Positions 1 to 8,498 of a stretch of 64,000 nt of DNA are shown piece by piece (positions within the stretch are counted from its first letter, which is position 1; each line of letters begins with the position of its first letter). The translations under genes and the position numbers were made by a program. The DNA is from CAYRHN01 sp964424115 (GTDB taxonomy: Bacteria > Chloroflexota > Anaerolineae > Anaerolineales > Anaerolineaceae). The stretch is taken from assembly GCA_964424115.1 (NCBI GenBank), contig CAYRHN010000009.1:106860-170859 (forward strand). The letters run 5' to 3'. The notes under the pieces are model-generated. The model did not search any database. It saw only the letters and a list, made by a program, of their open reading frames with translations, and was not told where the DNA came from.

Positions 1-99
1 CCGGCGCCTCTGCGTGGAAGCGCGAGTTTGCATTTTGTGTTCTCTTTTAGCGGATAACGATGTTATTAATGTGGGGGAACTTGAATATCAAGATAACCA

Positions 100-136
100 A
101 AATCCCCCCTGTCTACATCAGACGCCGGGGGGATTT
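100..136 (-). terminator. Hairpin downstream of the two-component operon
   Basis: A 10-bp perfect inverted repeat (AAATCCCCCC at 100-109 and GGGGGGATTT at 127-136) encloses a loop that can form a further 4-bp stem (GTCT/AGAC). It lies about 35 bases beyond the stop of the minus-strand response regulator. Read on the minus strand the stem ends in ATTTTGG, so the U tract is short and termination may be weak. The remaining bases of 1-169 show no gene that I can support. Confidence 0.5.
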
Positions 137-169
137 ATCGGTAGGACAATTGAACTATATCCAGGTTGT

Positions 170-808
170 TTATTTGACGAGTTTTTTTCGCAATGCCAGC
201 GAAACCGCTTCCGAACGGTTGGTGACCCCTAATTTGGAAAGGATGTTACTGACATGCGCGCGCGCCGTGGAACGGCTGATGCTTAATTTTTCGGCAATTT
301 GCGGGTTGCTAAAACCCTCAACCATCAATGCCAACACTTCACGCTCGCGTTCGGTCAGGTCATCCCCTGGCTTGGGCTGCTGCATAGACAGGATGAATTC
401 CTGGGTCACCTCAGGCGCCAGGGTGGCCCGCCCGGCAACTGCTGAGTGGATTGCCGAGACTAGTTCCTCACCGGTGACATTCTTAAGCAAATAGCTTATC
501 GCACCTTCGCGCAGCATTTCTTGCACTAACTCCCGCTCCTTAAAACTGGTCAAAGCGATCACCTGTACTTGCGGAAAATGGGCGCGAATACGCCGGGTGG
601 CTTCGATCCCGCCCATGCGCGGCATCATCAAATCCATCAAGATCACATCCGGGTTGCAGCTCTGGCACATCGCCAACGCCTGTTCTCCATCCGAGGCCTC
701 TCCGACTAATTTAATATCAGACGTGACACGCAGGTAAGTCGCCAATCCCCGACGCACCATATCGTGATCATCCACGATCATCACACGAATTTCTTTTACC
801 TCACTCAT
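170..808 (-). CDS. NarL/FixJ-family response regulator
   Basis: The 212-residue protein has an N-terminal receiver and a C-terminal LuxR-type helix-turn-helix. Visible receiver residues are the acidic pair in MIVDDHD, the phosphoacceptor Asp in VILMDLMMP, the Thr in ALTSF and the Lys in YLLKN. The DNA-binding domain starts at LTEREREVLALM and contains the recognition helix SRSTARAHVSNIL. The ATG at 808 is chosen; a GTG one codon upstream is possible. The start overlaps the end of the sensor kinase gene by 8 bases, so the two are translationally coupled and almost certainly a cognate pair. All residues needed for phosphorylation are present, so it should be a phosphorylation-dependent transcription factor. 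Its target is not evident; the glycan cluster directly across the intergenic region is one candidate. Confidence 0.93.
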   Translation of the reverse strand: MSEVKEIRVMIVDDHDMVRRGLATYLRVTSDIKLVGEASDGEQALAMCQSCNPDVILMDLMMPRMGGIEATRRIRAHFPQVQVIALTSFKERELVQEMLREGAISYLLKNVTGEELVSAIHSAVAGRATLAPEVTQEFILSMQQPKPGDDLTEREREVLALMVEGFSNPQIAEKLSISRSTARAHVSNILSKLGVTNRSEAVSLALRKKLVK

Positions 809-3800
809 CACTCTTCACCTCTCCGCTCCAAACCACTCGTACACGGGTTCCCTCTCCGGGTTGGCTGAAGATAGTTAATTCCGCTCCGATCGCCTCGGCG
901 CGCTCGCGAATATTCATCAAGCCATAATGATCCGGACCAACACTGGAGATATTAAATCCACGTCCATTATCGCATATTTCCAGAGAAACGCGAACCTTTT
1001 CACTATCGGGTTCTGTTCCGTTCTCGCCCGTATAGGTCAGGCTCAAACTGATCTCTGTTGCTCCGGCATGTTTTACCACATTAGTGAGGGTCTCCTGGGC
1101 AATACGGTAAAAGCAAACATGCACATCATCCGGTAAGCGGGCCCCTTCGCGCAAATCCAGGCGCACCGGCAGCCCCGTGCGGCCAGTGACCGATTCAGCC
1201 AATTGATAAAGTAAGTCCGAAAGCCGCACCTCGATCACCGCCGAAGGGCGCAATTCCATCAAAAGATTGCGCATTTCTGCCAACGCTCCGCGGGTAAGCG
1301 TGCGCAGTTCCGCCAGCAAAGACAATCCATCCTGCTCATTTTTCGACCACAGAGCGGGCAGCGCTTCCGCGATCAGGCTGGCAGAGAACAGCGACTGTGT
1401 AACTGCATCATGCAAGTCGCGCGCCAGGCGCGCACGCTCCGATATGACTGCGAGTTGTTCCGCTTTTGTGCGCAAATCATCATTCTCCACCGCCAAAGCC
1501 GCCTGGTCAGCCAGTGAGGTGAGGACGATAATATCCTCCTGGGATACTTTGCGCAACGGATACATGACTGCCAGGCCACCAAACAACCTTCCTCCAGCCA
1601 ATACCGGCGTGATCACCAGAGTGTGCACACCTTGCAAAACCTCATGGCTGGGTGGTCTCCTGTGGCGGGGCAGGACAGCCAGATCCCGCAGTACGCTTGG
1701 GCTGTCCTGCTTGAGCACTCCCGTCATCCAATTTAACAACGGCGCCAGTTGGATCGTCGAGAGTTTTGGTTCCTGGCCGGCTTCCTTGCCACTTTCTGCG
1801 TATGCCGTCAGGAACGGTACACCGCCGCTTTTTAATTCAAATAGGATCGAACGCTGTGCGCCCGCCAACCGGTTGGCCTGCGCCACAATAAAGGCCAGGG
1901 TGTCGTTCAAAGCCTGGCTGGAGTTCAACCGCACCAGAACTTCGCGCAACCCTTCCGCAACCTGCCGGCGCTGCTCGATCTCCCGGGTGCGAAGTTCCAC
2001 TTCGGCCGCCAATTGCCGGTTTCGCTTCTGGATTCCCCGCATACGCAGAAAATACCAGCCGAAGATGGATAACAATACAGCCACCGGCGCCCCCCACCGG
2101 AACCAATCCGTCTCCCACCACGGCGGCACCACGATGATCTTTAGTGCTATCCCGGTTTCATTCCAAAGACCGTCATTATTTGCGCCACGGATATGCAGCG
2201 TATACGTTCCTCCGGGCAGGTTGGTATACTGCCCGTAACGGCGTGTTCCTGCCTGGACCCACTGATCATCAAACCCTTCCAACTGATAGGCGTATTGGTT
2301 TTTCTCTGGTTGGTGATAGTTGAGAACAGCATATTCAAATTCAAAATAATTTCCTGGCCAACGCAGCACCACCTCAGGCAAGGCCCCCACATCTCCCCGG
2401 GCTTGGACTGGAACGCCATTTTGGGTTAGCGAAGTCAATACGACTGGTGGAATGTAAGTGTTTTCAGTGATGCGGGATGGATCGAATACGTTATATCCCT
2501 GCACGCCCCCAAAATAGAGCCGGCCATCGCCCCCACGGAAAAATGCTCCCGCGTTAAATTCATTGCTTTGCAGGCCATCCTTCACATCAAAGCTTTTAAT
2601 GGCGCCGCTCACAGGGTTAAAGCGGGTCAGCCCCTGGTTGGTGCTTAACCATAGATTTCCTGTTGCATCAGACAGAATGCCGTAGACAATATTATTATTC
2701 ACACCGCTTTGTTCCAGATAAGAGATTACCTGGCCAGCAGCCGGATCATAGCGCAACAAACCTGCTCCCAGGGTTCCCAGCCACAAAGTGCCCCCCTGGC
2801 CTTCCTGGATGACCAGAATCTTAAAACCCGTCAGGCGGGCTGGGTTGTTCTCCGCCATTTGAACCAACTCGAATTGCCCACTGTCCTGGTTGAACCGGCC
2901 CAACCCCGCATAGGTCCCTATCCACAGGGTTCCTTGGGCGTCCTCCAGGATTGAAACCACCGTATTGGCATCATCTTCCACTAATCCATAATGCACAAAC
3001 AAACCAGTAGACGGATCAACCCGCTTTACACCTGCGCCATTGGTTCCCACCCACAAATTTCCGCTCCGATCTTCGTACAATGCCCGGATGTAATCAGCGT
3101 TCGGGCCAAAGACACTGCCCGGTTCTTCCCGAAAATGGCTAAAATCTTTGCTGACCGGATCCAGACGATCCAAGCCACCACCATCCAGCCCCACCCACAA
3201 AGCTCCCCTGCTGTCTTGCAGCAAACTGGTCACCCTTCCTGCCGCCAGGCTGGTAGGGGTGAATTCGTCATGTAGGTAATGCACGAATTCACCGCTATAT
3301 GGATCATATCGGTCCAGCCCTTTATCCGTACCCACCCACAAAGTTTGCGCGCGATCTTGCAGGATTGCCAGCACATTATCGCCTGCCAGGCTGCCCGGCT
3401 CGTTTGGAATGTGGCGGTAATGGGGAAAACGAAGTGTCATTGGATCATATTTGCTGACCCCTGCATTGGTTCCCAACCACACCAGACCAGAATCATCCTC
3501 CATCACCACGAAGACCATGTTGCCAGAGAGACTATAAGGATCATCCAGGTGATTCAGGCTGCGTGAAAAAATACCCTCACTATAATAAAATCGGCTTACC
3601 CCGCCTTGCTGGGTGCCGATCCACAACGTTCCCTGGCTGTCTCCTGCAATCGAGAGAATGCTGTTATCCGCCAGGCTGGTTGAGCTGGCTGGATCATAAC
3701 GGTAATGCGCGAACCGGTCAATCGTGGGATCAAAGCGGTCCAGCCCGCGTGCCGTGCCCACCCACAGGACTCCTGCGCCATCCAGCCATAAGGCATTGAT

Positions 3801-4574
3801 CTGGTTATTTCCCAGGCTGGTGGCACGGTTGCGGTCATAGCGGTAATGGGTAAATTCGGCACTACCCAGGTCAAGATAATCCAATCCATCATTGGTACCC
3901 ACCCACAGACCTCCACGCGGGTCTGCAAACAATGCATTGACGCGTTCGTTTGATATTCCCGTCGAGGTTCCCAGACTTTTAGAATAATGTTGGAAGGTAG
4001 AATCATCTTCGTTCAAGCGGTTCAGCCCGTTATCGGTTCCCACCCAAATCTGCCCCAGGCTGTCCTCTTGGATGGCCAAAACAGTGTTATTACTCAAGCT
4101 GTCCGGCACCAGTGGATCAGAAATAAAGCGAGTAAATTCTCCGCTGGAAGAATCATAACGATTCAATCCGCCTCGTTCGGTGCCGATCCACAAACGATTC
4201 CGGCTATCCTTGAAGAGAACCAGGATCGTACGGTCACTCAAGCTCTGTGGATCATTTGGGTCGGGACGGAACACCGTGAAATCATAGCCATTGTAACGCG
4301 CCAGGCCGTCATCTGTGCCAAACCACACATATCCCTGACCGTCTTGTACCATGCTGTAAACCTGGCTGGACGGCAGCCCCTGTTGGACGGTAATCCGCTC
4401 GAATTTCAGGTTTTGGGATGGATCATTTTGCTGGAATTCCATCTGTTGCGGTTGGGCTTGAACCGGATCAAGCGGCAACCAGGGCCCGTATGTAACCAGG
4501 CAGGCCAAAATAAGCATCAGGCGGAGATGCGTTCCCATCCGTCTCTGCGTTTTTTGTCCCTTGAGAAATGCCAT
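801..4574 (-). CDS. Propeller-type sensor histidine kinase (Reg_prop, Y_Y_Y, GAF, HisKA_3)
   Basis: This is a 1257-residue transmembrane sensor. A basic, hydrophobic N-terminus looks like a signal peptide. About 14 repeats of the LWIGT..GL.RY type (residues about 75-700) match two seven-bladed propellers. A Y_Y_Y-like beta domain follows (about 740-825), then a transmembrane helix (about 830-855), a GAF-like region, a HisKA_3 dimerisation domain with its phospho-accepting His in LARDLHDAVTQ (near 1055) and a HATPase domain with NVVKHA, DNGRGF and the glycine-rich end. Propeller sensors of this kind are known from Bacteroides carbohydrate sensing, but here the output is a separate NarL-type regulator. 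The ATG at 4574 is chosen because a -10 box lies between it and more upstream in-frame starts; an ATG at 4538 is also possible. The ligand cannot be read from the sequence. Confidence 0.92.
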   Translation of the reverse strand: MAFLKGQKTQRRMGTHLRLMLILACLVTYGPWLPLDPVQAQPQQMEFQQNDPSQNLKFERITVQQGLPSSQVYSMVQDGQGYVWFGTDDGLARYNGYDFTVFRPDPNDPQSLSDRTILVLFKDSRNRLWIGTERGGLNRYDSSSGEFTRFISDPLVPDSLSNNTVLAIQEDSLGQIWVGTDNGLNRLNEDDSTFQHYSKSLGTSTGISNERVNALFADPRGGLWVGTNDGLDYLDLGSAEFTHYRYDRNRATSLGNNQINALWLDGAGVLWVGTARGLDRFDPTIDRFAHYRYDPASSTSLADNSILSIAGDSQGTLWIGTQQGGVSRFYYSEGIFSRSLNHLDDPYSLSGNMVFVVMEDDSGLVWLGTNAGVSKYDPMTLRFPHYRHIPNEPGSLAGDNVLAILQDRAQTLWVGTDKGLDRYDPYSGEFVHYLHDEFTPTSLAAGRVTSLLQDSRGALWVGLDGGGLDRLDPVSKDFSHFREEPGSVFGPNADYIRALYEDRSGNLWVGTNGAGVKRVDPSTGLFVHYGLVEDDANTVVSILEDAQGTLWIGTYAGLGRFNQDSGQFELVQMAENNPARLTGFKILVIQEGQGGTLWLGTLGAGLLRYDPAAGQVISYLEQSGVNNNIVYGILSDATGNLWLSTNQGLTRFNPVSGAIKSFDVKDGLQSNEFNAGAFFRGGDGRLYFGGVQGYNVFDPSRITENTYIPPVVLTSLTQNGVPVQARGDVGALPEVVLRWPGNYFEFEYAVLNYHQPEKNQYAYQLEGFDDQWVQAGTRRYGQYTNLPGGTYTLHIRGANNDGLWNETGIALKIIVVPPWWETDWFRWGAPVAVLLSIFGWYFLRMRGIQKRNRQLAAEVELRTREIEQRRQVAEGLREVLVRLNSSQALNDTLAFIVAQANRLAGAQRSILFELKSGGVPFLTAYAESGKEAGQEPKLSTIQLAPLLNWMTGVLKQDSPSVLRDLAVLPRHRRPPSHEVLQGVHTLVITPVLAGGRLFGGLAVMYPLRKVSQEDIIVLTSLADQAALAVENDDLRTKAEQLAVISERARLARDLHDAVTQSLFSASLIAEALPALWSKNEQDGLSLLAELRTLTRGALAEMRNLLMELRPSAVIEVRLSDLLYQLAESVTGRTGLPVRLDLREGARLPDDVHVCFYRIAQETLTNVVKHAGATEISLSLTYTGENGTEPDSEKVRVSLEICDNGRGFNISSVGPDHYGLMNIRERAEAIGAELTIFSQPGEGTRVRVVWSGEVKSDE

Positions 4575-4611
4575 ACTGCACCTGTTGCGGCGAGAATTTG
4601 AGACCAGAATA

Positions 4612-4617
4612 ATTGTA
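4612..4617 (-). promoter_or_regulatory. Probable -10 box of the sensor kinase operon
   Basis: On the minus strand TACAAT sits 37 bases upstream of the chosen kinase start. No good -35 hexamer at 17 bases is visible. The site supports the downstream start at 4574 over the longer reading frame. Confidence 0.45.
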
Positions 4618-4809
4618 CCATCCTTGCCCGATTTACAAAAAGCCCATTCCATGTTGGTATTAGTGCGCAGAAGTTCAAAAAAAGAAGGGATCATTCAACT
4701 TTTTTCCAAAGATCGGATCACAAGAAACGCAGCTGATTACTTTGGGGTGCTTAAAGGGACCCCATATAGATCTCACACTTGGTGGTGTTCAGCCCGAATA
4801 GGGCAACCC

Positions 4810-4838
4810 TTGAAGGGATGCAGATTTACAGGTATAAT
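4810..4838 (+). promoter_or_regulatory. Sigma70-type promoter at the head of the glycan cluster
   Basis: TTGAAG (4810-4815), a 17-base spacer and a consensus TATAAT (4833-4838) precede the winged-helix gene. Transcription should start near 4845, about 20 bases before the ATG at 4866, which rules out the in-frame starts at 4779 and 4818. The next gene follows without a gap, so this promoter probably also serves the glycan genes. Confidence 0.75.
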
Positions 4839-4865
4839 TCAGCCAATATTCAACCGGTTGAATTT

Positions 4866-5405
4866 ATGGATACCTTTGAACTCGAAAACAATCGCGACGC
4901 GATCATCCTGGAACAAATCGAAAAAAACCCGGATGCCACCCAGGCCACTCTGGCGCTACGGGTTGGGGTGGCCGTCGGCACGATCAACTGGCATCTCAAA
5001 CGATTAGTTGCAAAAGGATATGTAAAAGTGCGGCGCGCTGAGCGCCGCAAATTATCCTATATCATCACACCGGAAGGCCTGGCCCTGCGTGCCCGTCTGA
5101 CCTTGGATTACGTCCAAAATCAGTTCCGCCTTTACCGCTTCATGCGTACTCGCACCACCCAGGCTATTCAAGAGATCAAAGAAGCCGGTTTTCATGCCAT
5201 TGATCTTGAAGCGGAAGGCGACGCAGCAGATGTTTGCCGTTTGACCTGCATGGAATTAGGTATCGAGATCGTGGATCACAATCAGCCGGGATTGGCGCCC
5301 GCCAACATCCCGGTGTTGCGTATCGATGGATTGAAGATTTTAATTGATTGGAAAAGCTCTCCGCTTACTCCAACTTCCACTGGGAAAGGCCAAGAGAAAG
5401 GTTAG
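4866..5405 (+). CDS. Winged-helix transcriptional regulator at the head of the glycan cluster
   Basis: The 179-residue protein starts with a winged helix-turn-helix (about residues 10-75): the helical part QATLALRVGVAVGTINWHL is followed by a beta-wing rich in Arg and Lys (VKVRRAERRKLSYIIT). A helical linker and a small alpha/beta domain (about 100-170) that I cannot assign complete it. The fold resembles MarR-like regulators associated with exopolysaccharide loci. The start was set by the promoter at 4810-4838. Only 2 bases separate its stop from the GDP-fucose synthase ATG, so it is co-transcribed with the glycan genes and is the best candidate for their local regulator. The C-terminal domain may bind a small ligand such as a nucleotide sugar; that is a guess. 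Confidence 0.8.
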   Translation: MDTFELENNRDAIILEQIEKNPDATQATLALRVGVAVGTINWHLKRLVAKGYVKVRRAERRKLSYIITPEGLALRARLTLDYVQNQFRLYRFMRTRTTQAIQEIKEAGFHAIDLEAEGDAADVCRLTCMELGIEIVDHNQPGLAPANIPVLRIDGLKILIDWKSSPLTPTSTGKGQEKG

Positions 5406-5407
5406 CG

Positions 5408-6367
5408 ATGCAACCAACTTCATTCTGGACAAATAAACGGGTATGTGTCACCGGAGGGGCGGGTTTTTTGGGTTCCTTCGTCACCGAAAAACTACGCCAA
5501 CGCGGTGCTCAAGAGATCTTTATCCCGCGCATCGAGGATTACAACCTGGTAGAAGAAAAGGACATCCGGCGCATGCTGGCTGACGCGCACCCCGATGTGA
5601 TCATCCACCTGGCCGCCCAGGTAGGCGGGATTGGCGCTAACCGCCAACATCCTGCCGAATTCTTTTATAACAATCTGATGATGGGCGTCCAGCTTATGCA
5701 CCAGAGTTACTTGCAAGGAGTAAGTAAATTCGTTGCCATTGGCACTGTATGCGCCTATCCAAAATTCACGCCTGTTCCCTTCAAGGAAGATGATCTTTGG
5801 AACGGTTACCCCGAGGAAACCAATGCACCCTACGGCCTGGCCAAGAAGATGCTCCTGGTTCAGGCGCAAGCTTACCGACAGCAATACGGCTACAATGCCA
5901 TTTTCCTTCTGCCGGTCAACCTGTACGGTCCGCGCGACAACTTTGATCTGCGCAGCTCGCATGTCATCCCGGCCTTGATCCGCAAGTGTGTCGAAGCCCG
6001 CCGCGAAGGTCGTCCTACGATCGAGGTGTGGGGCGACGGCTCTCCCACCCGCGAGTTCGTCTACGTGGAAGACGCTGCGGAAGGTATACTCATGGCCAGC
6101 GAGCGCTACGACGGCCCTGATCCGGTCAACATTGGATCCGGCTATGAAATTTCGATCAAAAACCTGGCTGAATTGATCGCCCGCCTGACCCATTTTGAAG
6201 GTCAATTTATTTGGGATCCCAGTAAGCCGAATGGGCAACCCCGTCGTGGTCTGGACGTCTCACGGGCCGAGAAATATTTTGGCTTCCGTGCTCAGATCAA
6301 CTTCGAAGAAGGCCTGCGCCGCACGATCGAGTGGTACGAGAATCTGCCCTCAAGGGATAACAAATAA
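5408..6367 (+). CDS. fcl: GDP-L-fucose synthase
   Basis: The 319-residue NAD(P)-dependent epimerase/reductase of the extended SDR family converts GDP-4-keto-6-deoxy-D-mannose to GDP-L-fucose in the cytoplasm. The nucleotide-binding motif TGGAGFLGS is near residue 16. The GDP-fucose-synthase hallmark GTVCAYPKF and the catalytic Tyr/Lys in APYGLAKKM are present, as is the NLYGPRDNF segment. The length matches the family. The ATG at 5408 lies 2 bases after the regulator stop. Its partner GDP-mannose 4,6-dehydratase (gmd) is not in this window, so the substrate must come from a gene elsewhere. It implies that the exported glycan contains L-fucose or a derivative. Confidence 0.92.
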   Translation: MQPTSFWTNKRVCVTGGAGFLGSFVTEKLRQRGAQEIFIPRIEDYNLVEEKDIRRMLADAHPDVIIHLAAQVGGIGANRQHPAEFFYNNLMMGVQLMHQSYLQGVSKFVAIGTVCAYPKFTPVPFKEDDLWNGYPEETNAPYGLAKKMLLVQAQAYRQQYGYNAIFLLPVNLYGPRDNFDLRSSHVIPALIRKCVEARREGRPTIEVWGDGSPTREFVYVEDAAEGILMASERYDGPDPVNIGSGYEISIKNLAELIARLTHFEGQFIWDPSKPNGQPRRGLDVSRAEKYFGFRAQINFEEGLRRTIEWYENLPSRDNK

Positions 6368-6368
6368 G

Positions 6369-7229
6369 ATGACCCGTGCCAAATCTGAAGAGCTGAACTC
6401 TCCAGGAGAATTAATCACCTATCTGCGCCCGGCGCGTGGTTGGGCATCCCTCAACCTGGGGGATATCTGGCGTTACCGCGAACTGGTCTATTTTCTCACC
6501 TGGCGCGACATCAAGGTGCGGTATAAGCAAACCCTGTTAGGCGCCAGTTGGGCCATCCTCCGCCCCTTACTGACCATGGTCGTGTTCAGCATCTTCTTTG
6601 GCGGGCTGGCTAAGATCTCTTCTGATGGCTATCCCTATCCGGTCTATACCTATGCCGCCCTCTTACCGTGGGAATTATTCTCCAATGCCCTCAGCGTAGC
6701 CAGCCGCTCACTGGTCGGCAATGCCAACATGATCACCAAGATCTACTTTCCGCGCATGATCCTGCCCTTATCATCCGTCCTGGCTGGGTTGGTAGATTTT
6801 GCGATCGCCTTCCTGGTATTGATCGCTTTGATGATCGGCTACGGCATTGCTCCCACCTCGGCAGTCTGGACACTGCCGTTCTTCCTCCTCCTGGCGGTAA
6901 TTACTGCCCTGGGAGTGGGATTGTGGCTCTCGGCTCTCAATGTTCTGTACCGCGACATCGGCTATATCATTCCCTTCCTGACCCAGCTCTGGATGTTCAT
7001 CACTCCCGTGGTCTATCCCACCAGCATGCTGCCGGAAAGTTGGCGCTTCATTTACGCTCTTAACCCCATGTCAGGCGTGGTGGATGGTTTCCGTTGGGCC
7101 CTACTAGGCAATCAGGCCAGCGCCCCCGGCCCAAACCTGATCATTTCCAGCGTGATCGCGGTCCTGCTGCTGGTGACTGGGATGTTCTATTTCCGGCGCA
7201 TGGAGCGCCAGTTTGCGGATATGGTGTAA
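6369..7229 (+). CDS. wzm: ABC-2 type polysaccharide export permease
   Basis: The 286-residue integral membrane protein has about six hydrophobic helices, including LLTMVVFSIFFGG, DFAIAFLVLIALMIGYGI and IISSVIAVLLLVTGMFYF. An amphipathic stretch before helix 1 contains RDIKVRYKQTLLGASWAI, typical of TagG/Wzm permeases. The TPVVYPTSMLP and LNPMSGVVDGFRW loops near the C-terminus are also characteristic. The chosen ATG lies 1 base after the fcl stop, and its own stop lies 1 base before the ATPase gene. Together they form the exporter for a lipid-linked glycan assembled on the cytoplasmic face. Confidence 0.94.
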   Translation: MTRAKSEELNSPGELITYLRPARGWASLNLGDIWRYRELVYFLTWRDIKVRYKQTLLGASWAILRPLLTMVVFSIFFGGLAKISSDGYPYPVYTYAALLPWELFSNALSVASRSLVGNANMITKIYFPRMILPLSSVLAGLVDFAIAFLVLIALMIGYGIAPTSAVWTLPFFLLLAVITALGVGLWLSALNVLYRDIGYIIPFLTQLWMFITPVVYPTSMLPESWRFIYALNPMSGVVDGFRWALLGNQASAPGPNLIISSVIAVLLLVTGMFYFRRMERQFADMV

Positions 7230-7230
7230 T

Positions 7231-8496
7231 ATGTCTGACCTGGCGATTCGCGTTGAAAAACTGGGCAAGCAATACCGTATTGGCGCCTCTCCCAACAATA
7301 ATTATCGCACGTTGCGTGAGGTGCTCAGCAATGCGGTGCGCTCTCCCTTGCGCCGACTGAAGGGCGAAACGTCTGCCACCACTACCATCTGGGCCTTGCG
7401 TGATATCTCGTTCGAAGTGCGCAAAGGCCAGGTATTGGGATTGATTGGCCGCAATGGCGCCGGCAAAAGCACCTTATTAAAGATCCTTTCACGCGTCACC
7501 GAACCCAGCGAGGGGCAGGCCGAGATCCACGGACGCGTTGGTTCGCTGCTTGAAGTGGGCACCGGTTTTCATCCCGAATTGACCGGGCGCGAGAATATTT
7601 ACCTCAACGGCGCCATCCTGGGCATGAAACGCACTGAGATCACCCGAAAACTGGACGAGATCATCGATTTTTCCGAAGTAGAGAAATTCATCGATACCCC
7701 TGTCAAGCGCTATTCCAGCGGCATGTATTTGCGCCTGGCCTTTTCTGTCGCCGCCCACCTGGAACCGGAAATCCTTGTGGTGGACGAGGTACTGGCAGTT
7801 GGCGATGCCGAATTCCAACGCAAATGTCTGGGGAAGATGGGCGATGTGGCTCAGCAAGGCCGCACCGTGCTTTTCGTCTCGCATAACATGTCTGCCATTA
7901 TGCGCCTCACCGAGGAGGCTCTGGTCATTGAACAAGGCCGCCTGGCGCTGCGCGCCCCCACCGCCCAGGCAGTGGACTTTTATCTCTCTGCGGGTCTTTC
8001 TCAAGAAGGACAACGCACCTGGCAGGCAGAGGAAGTGCACGAAGCCTATCCCTTCCGCCCGCTCGGCCTGCGCATCCTCGATACGCGCGGCAATGTAACG
8101 GATACCGTGCGCTCAATCGAGCCATTTTCCATCGACTTTGAATATGAAATAAAGGCTGCCATTACCGGGCTGCGAGTTGGTTTTTACCTGAGCAATATGC
8201 GCGGAGAAATGGTGTTTACCTCGTTCGACACCGACGATCTGGAAAAATTTTCCCGCTATACCGTCCGCCAACCCGGTCGTTATCTCAGCCGCTGCGTCGT
8301 ACCGTCCGATTTCCTCAACGGAGGACGTTACATCCTCGGCCTGAATGCCAGCAGCTACCGCATCAAACGTTATTTTCAGGAAGACCAGGCTGTTGCCTTC
8401 AATGTCAATGCTGACGGTTCACCGGGCACCCAATGGCCTGAACAGCGCCAGGGGATTGTTCGTCCACGTCTGGAATGGAATATCGAGGAGTTTTAG
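7231..8496 (+). CDS. wzt: ABC transporter ATPase with C-terminal carbohydrate-binding domain
   Basis: The 421-residue protein has a canonical ATPase domain in residues 1-250: Walker A GRNGAGKST near 72, signature YSSGMYLRL near 160, Walker B ILVVDEVLAVGD near 180 and the switch His in LFVSHNMS. Residues about 275-420 form a beta-rich domain like the Wzt C-terminal domain, which in O-antigen systems recognises the modified end of the polymer before export. This long form implies that the glycan carries a capping group, for which the methyltransferases in the cluster are candidates. It is adjacent to the permease and encodes the energy-coupling half of the exporter. Confidence 0.94.
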   Translation: MSDLAIRVEKLGKQYRIGASPNNNYRTLREVLSNAVRSPLRRLKGETSATTTIWALRDISFEVRKGQVLGLIGRNGAGKSTLLKILSRVTEPSEGQAEIHGRVGSLLEVGTGFHPELTGRENIYLNGAILGMKRTEITRKLDEIIDFSEVEKFIDTPVKRYSSGMYLRLAFSVAAHLEPEILVVDEVLAVGDAEFQRKCLGKMGDVAQQGRTVLFVSHNMSAIMRLTEEALVIEQGRLALRAPTAQAVDFYLSAGLSQEGQRTWQAEEVHEAYPFRPLGLRILDTRGNVTDTVRSIEPFSIDFEYEIKAAITGLRVGFYLSNMRGEMVFTSFDTDDLEKFSRYTVRQPGRYLSRCVVPSDFLNGGRYILGLNASSYRIKRYFQEDQAVAFNVNADGSPGTQWPEQRQGIVRPRLEWNIEEF

Positions 8497-8498
8497 GA

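Noticed and set aside
1267..2238. A long open frame on the plus strand across the sensor kinase
   Set aside because: It is antisense to the conserved kinase and ATPase region and its translation shows no fold or motif; it follows from codon bias in a G+C-rich gene.
2400..4330. Regularly spaced similar DNA segments (CCCACCCACA-type) looking like a repeat array
   Set aside because: They encode the recurring LWVGT blades of the propeller in the sensor kinase and are explained by protein repeats, not by a CRISPR or satellite array.
4779..4865. Longer start of the winged-helix regulator
   Set aside because: The promoter TTGAAG-N17-TATAAT lies inside the extension, so it cannot be translated from that transcript.
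5492..6238. Minus-strand open frame opposite fcl
   Set aside because: The plus strand encodes a complete GDP-fucose synthase; the antisense translation has no recognisable domain or ribosome site.
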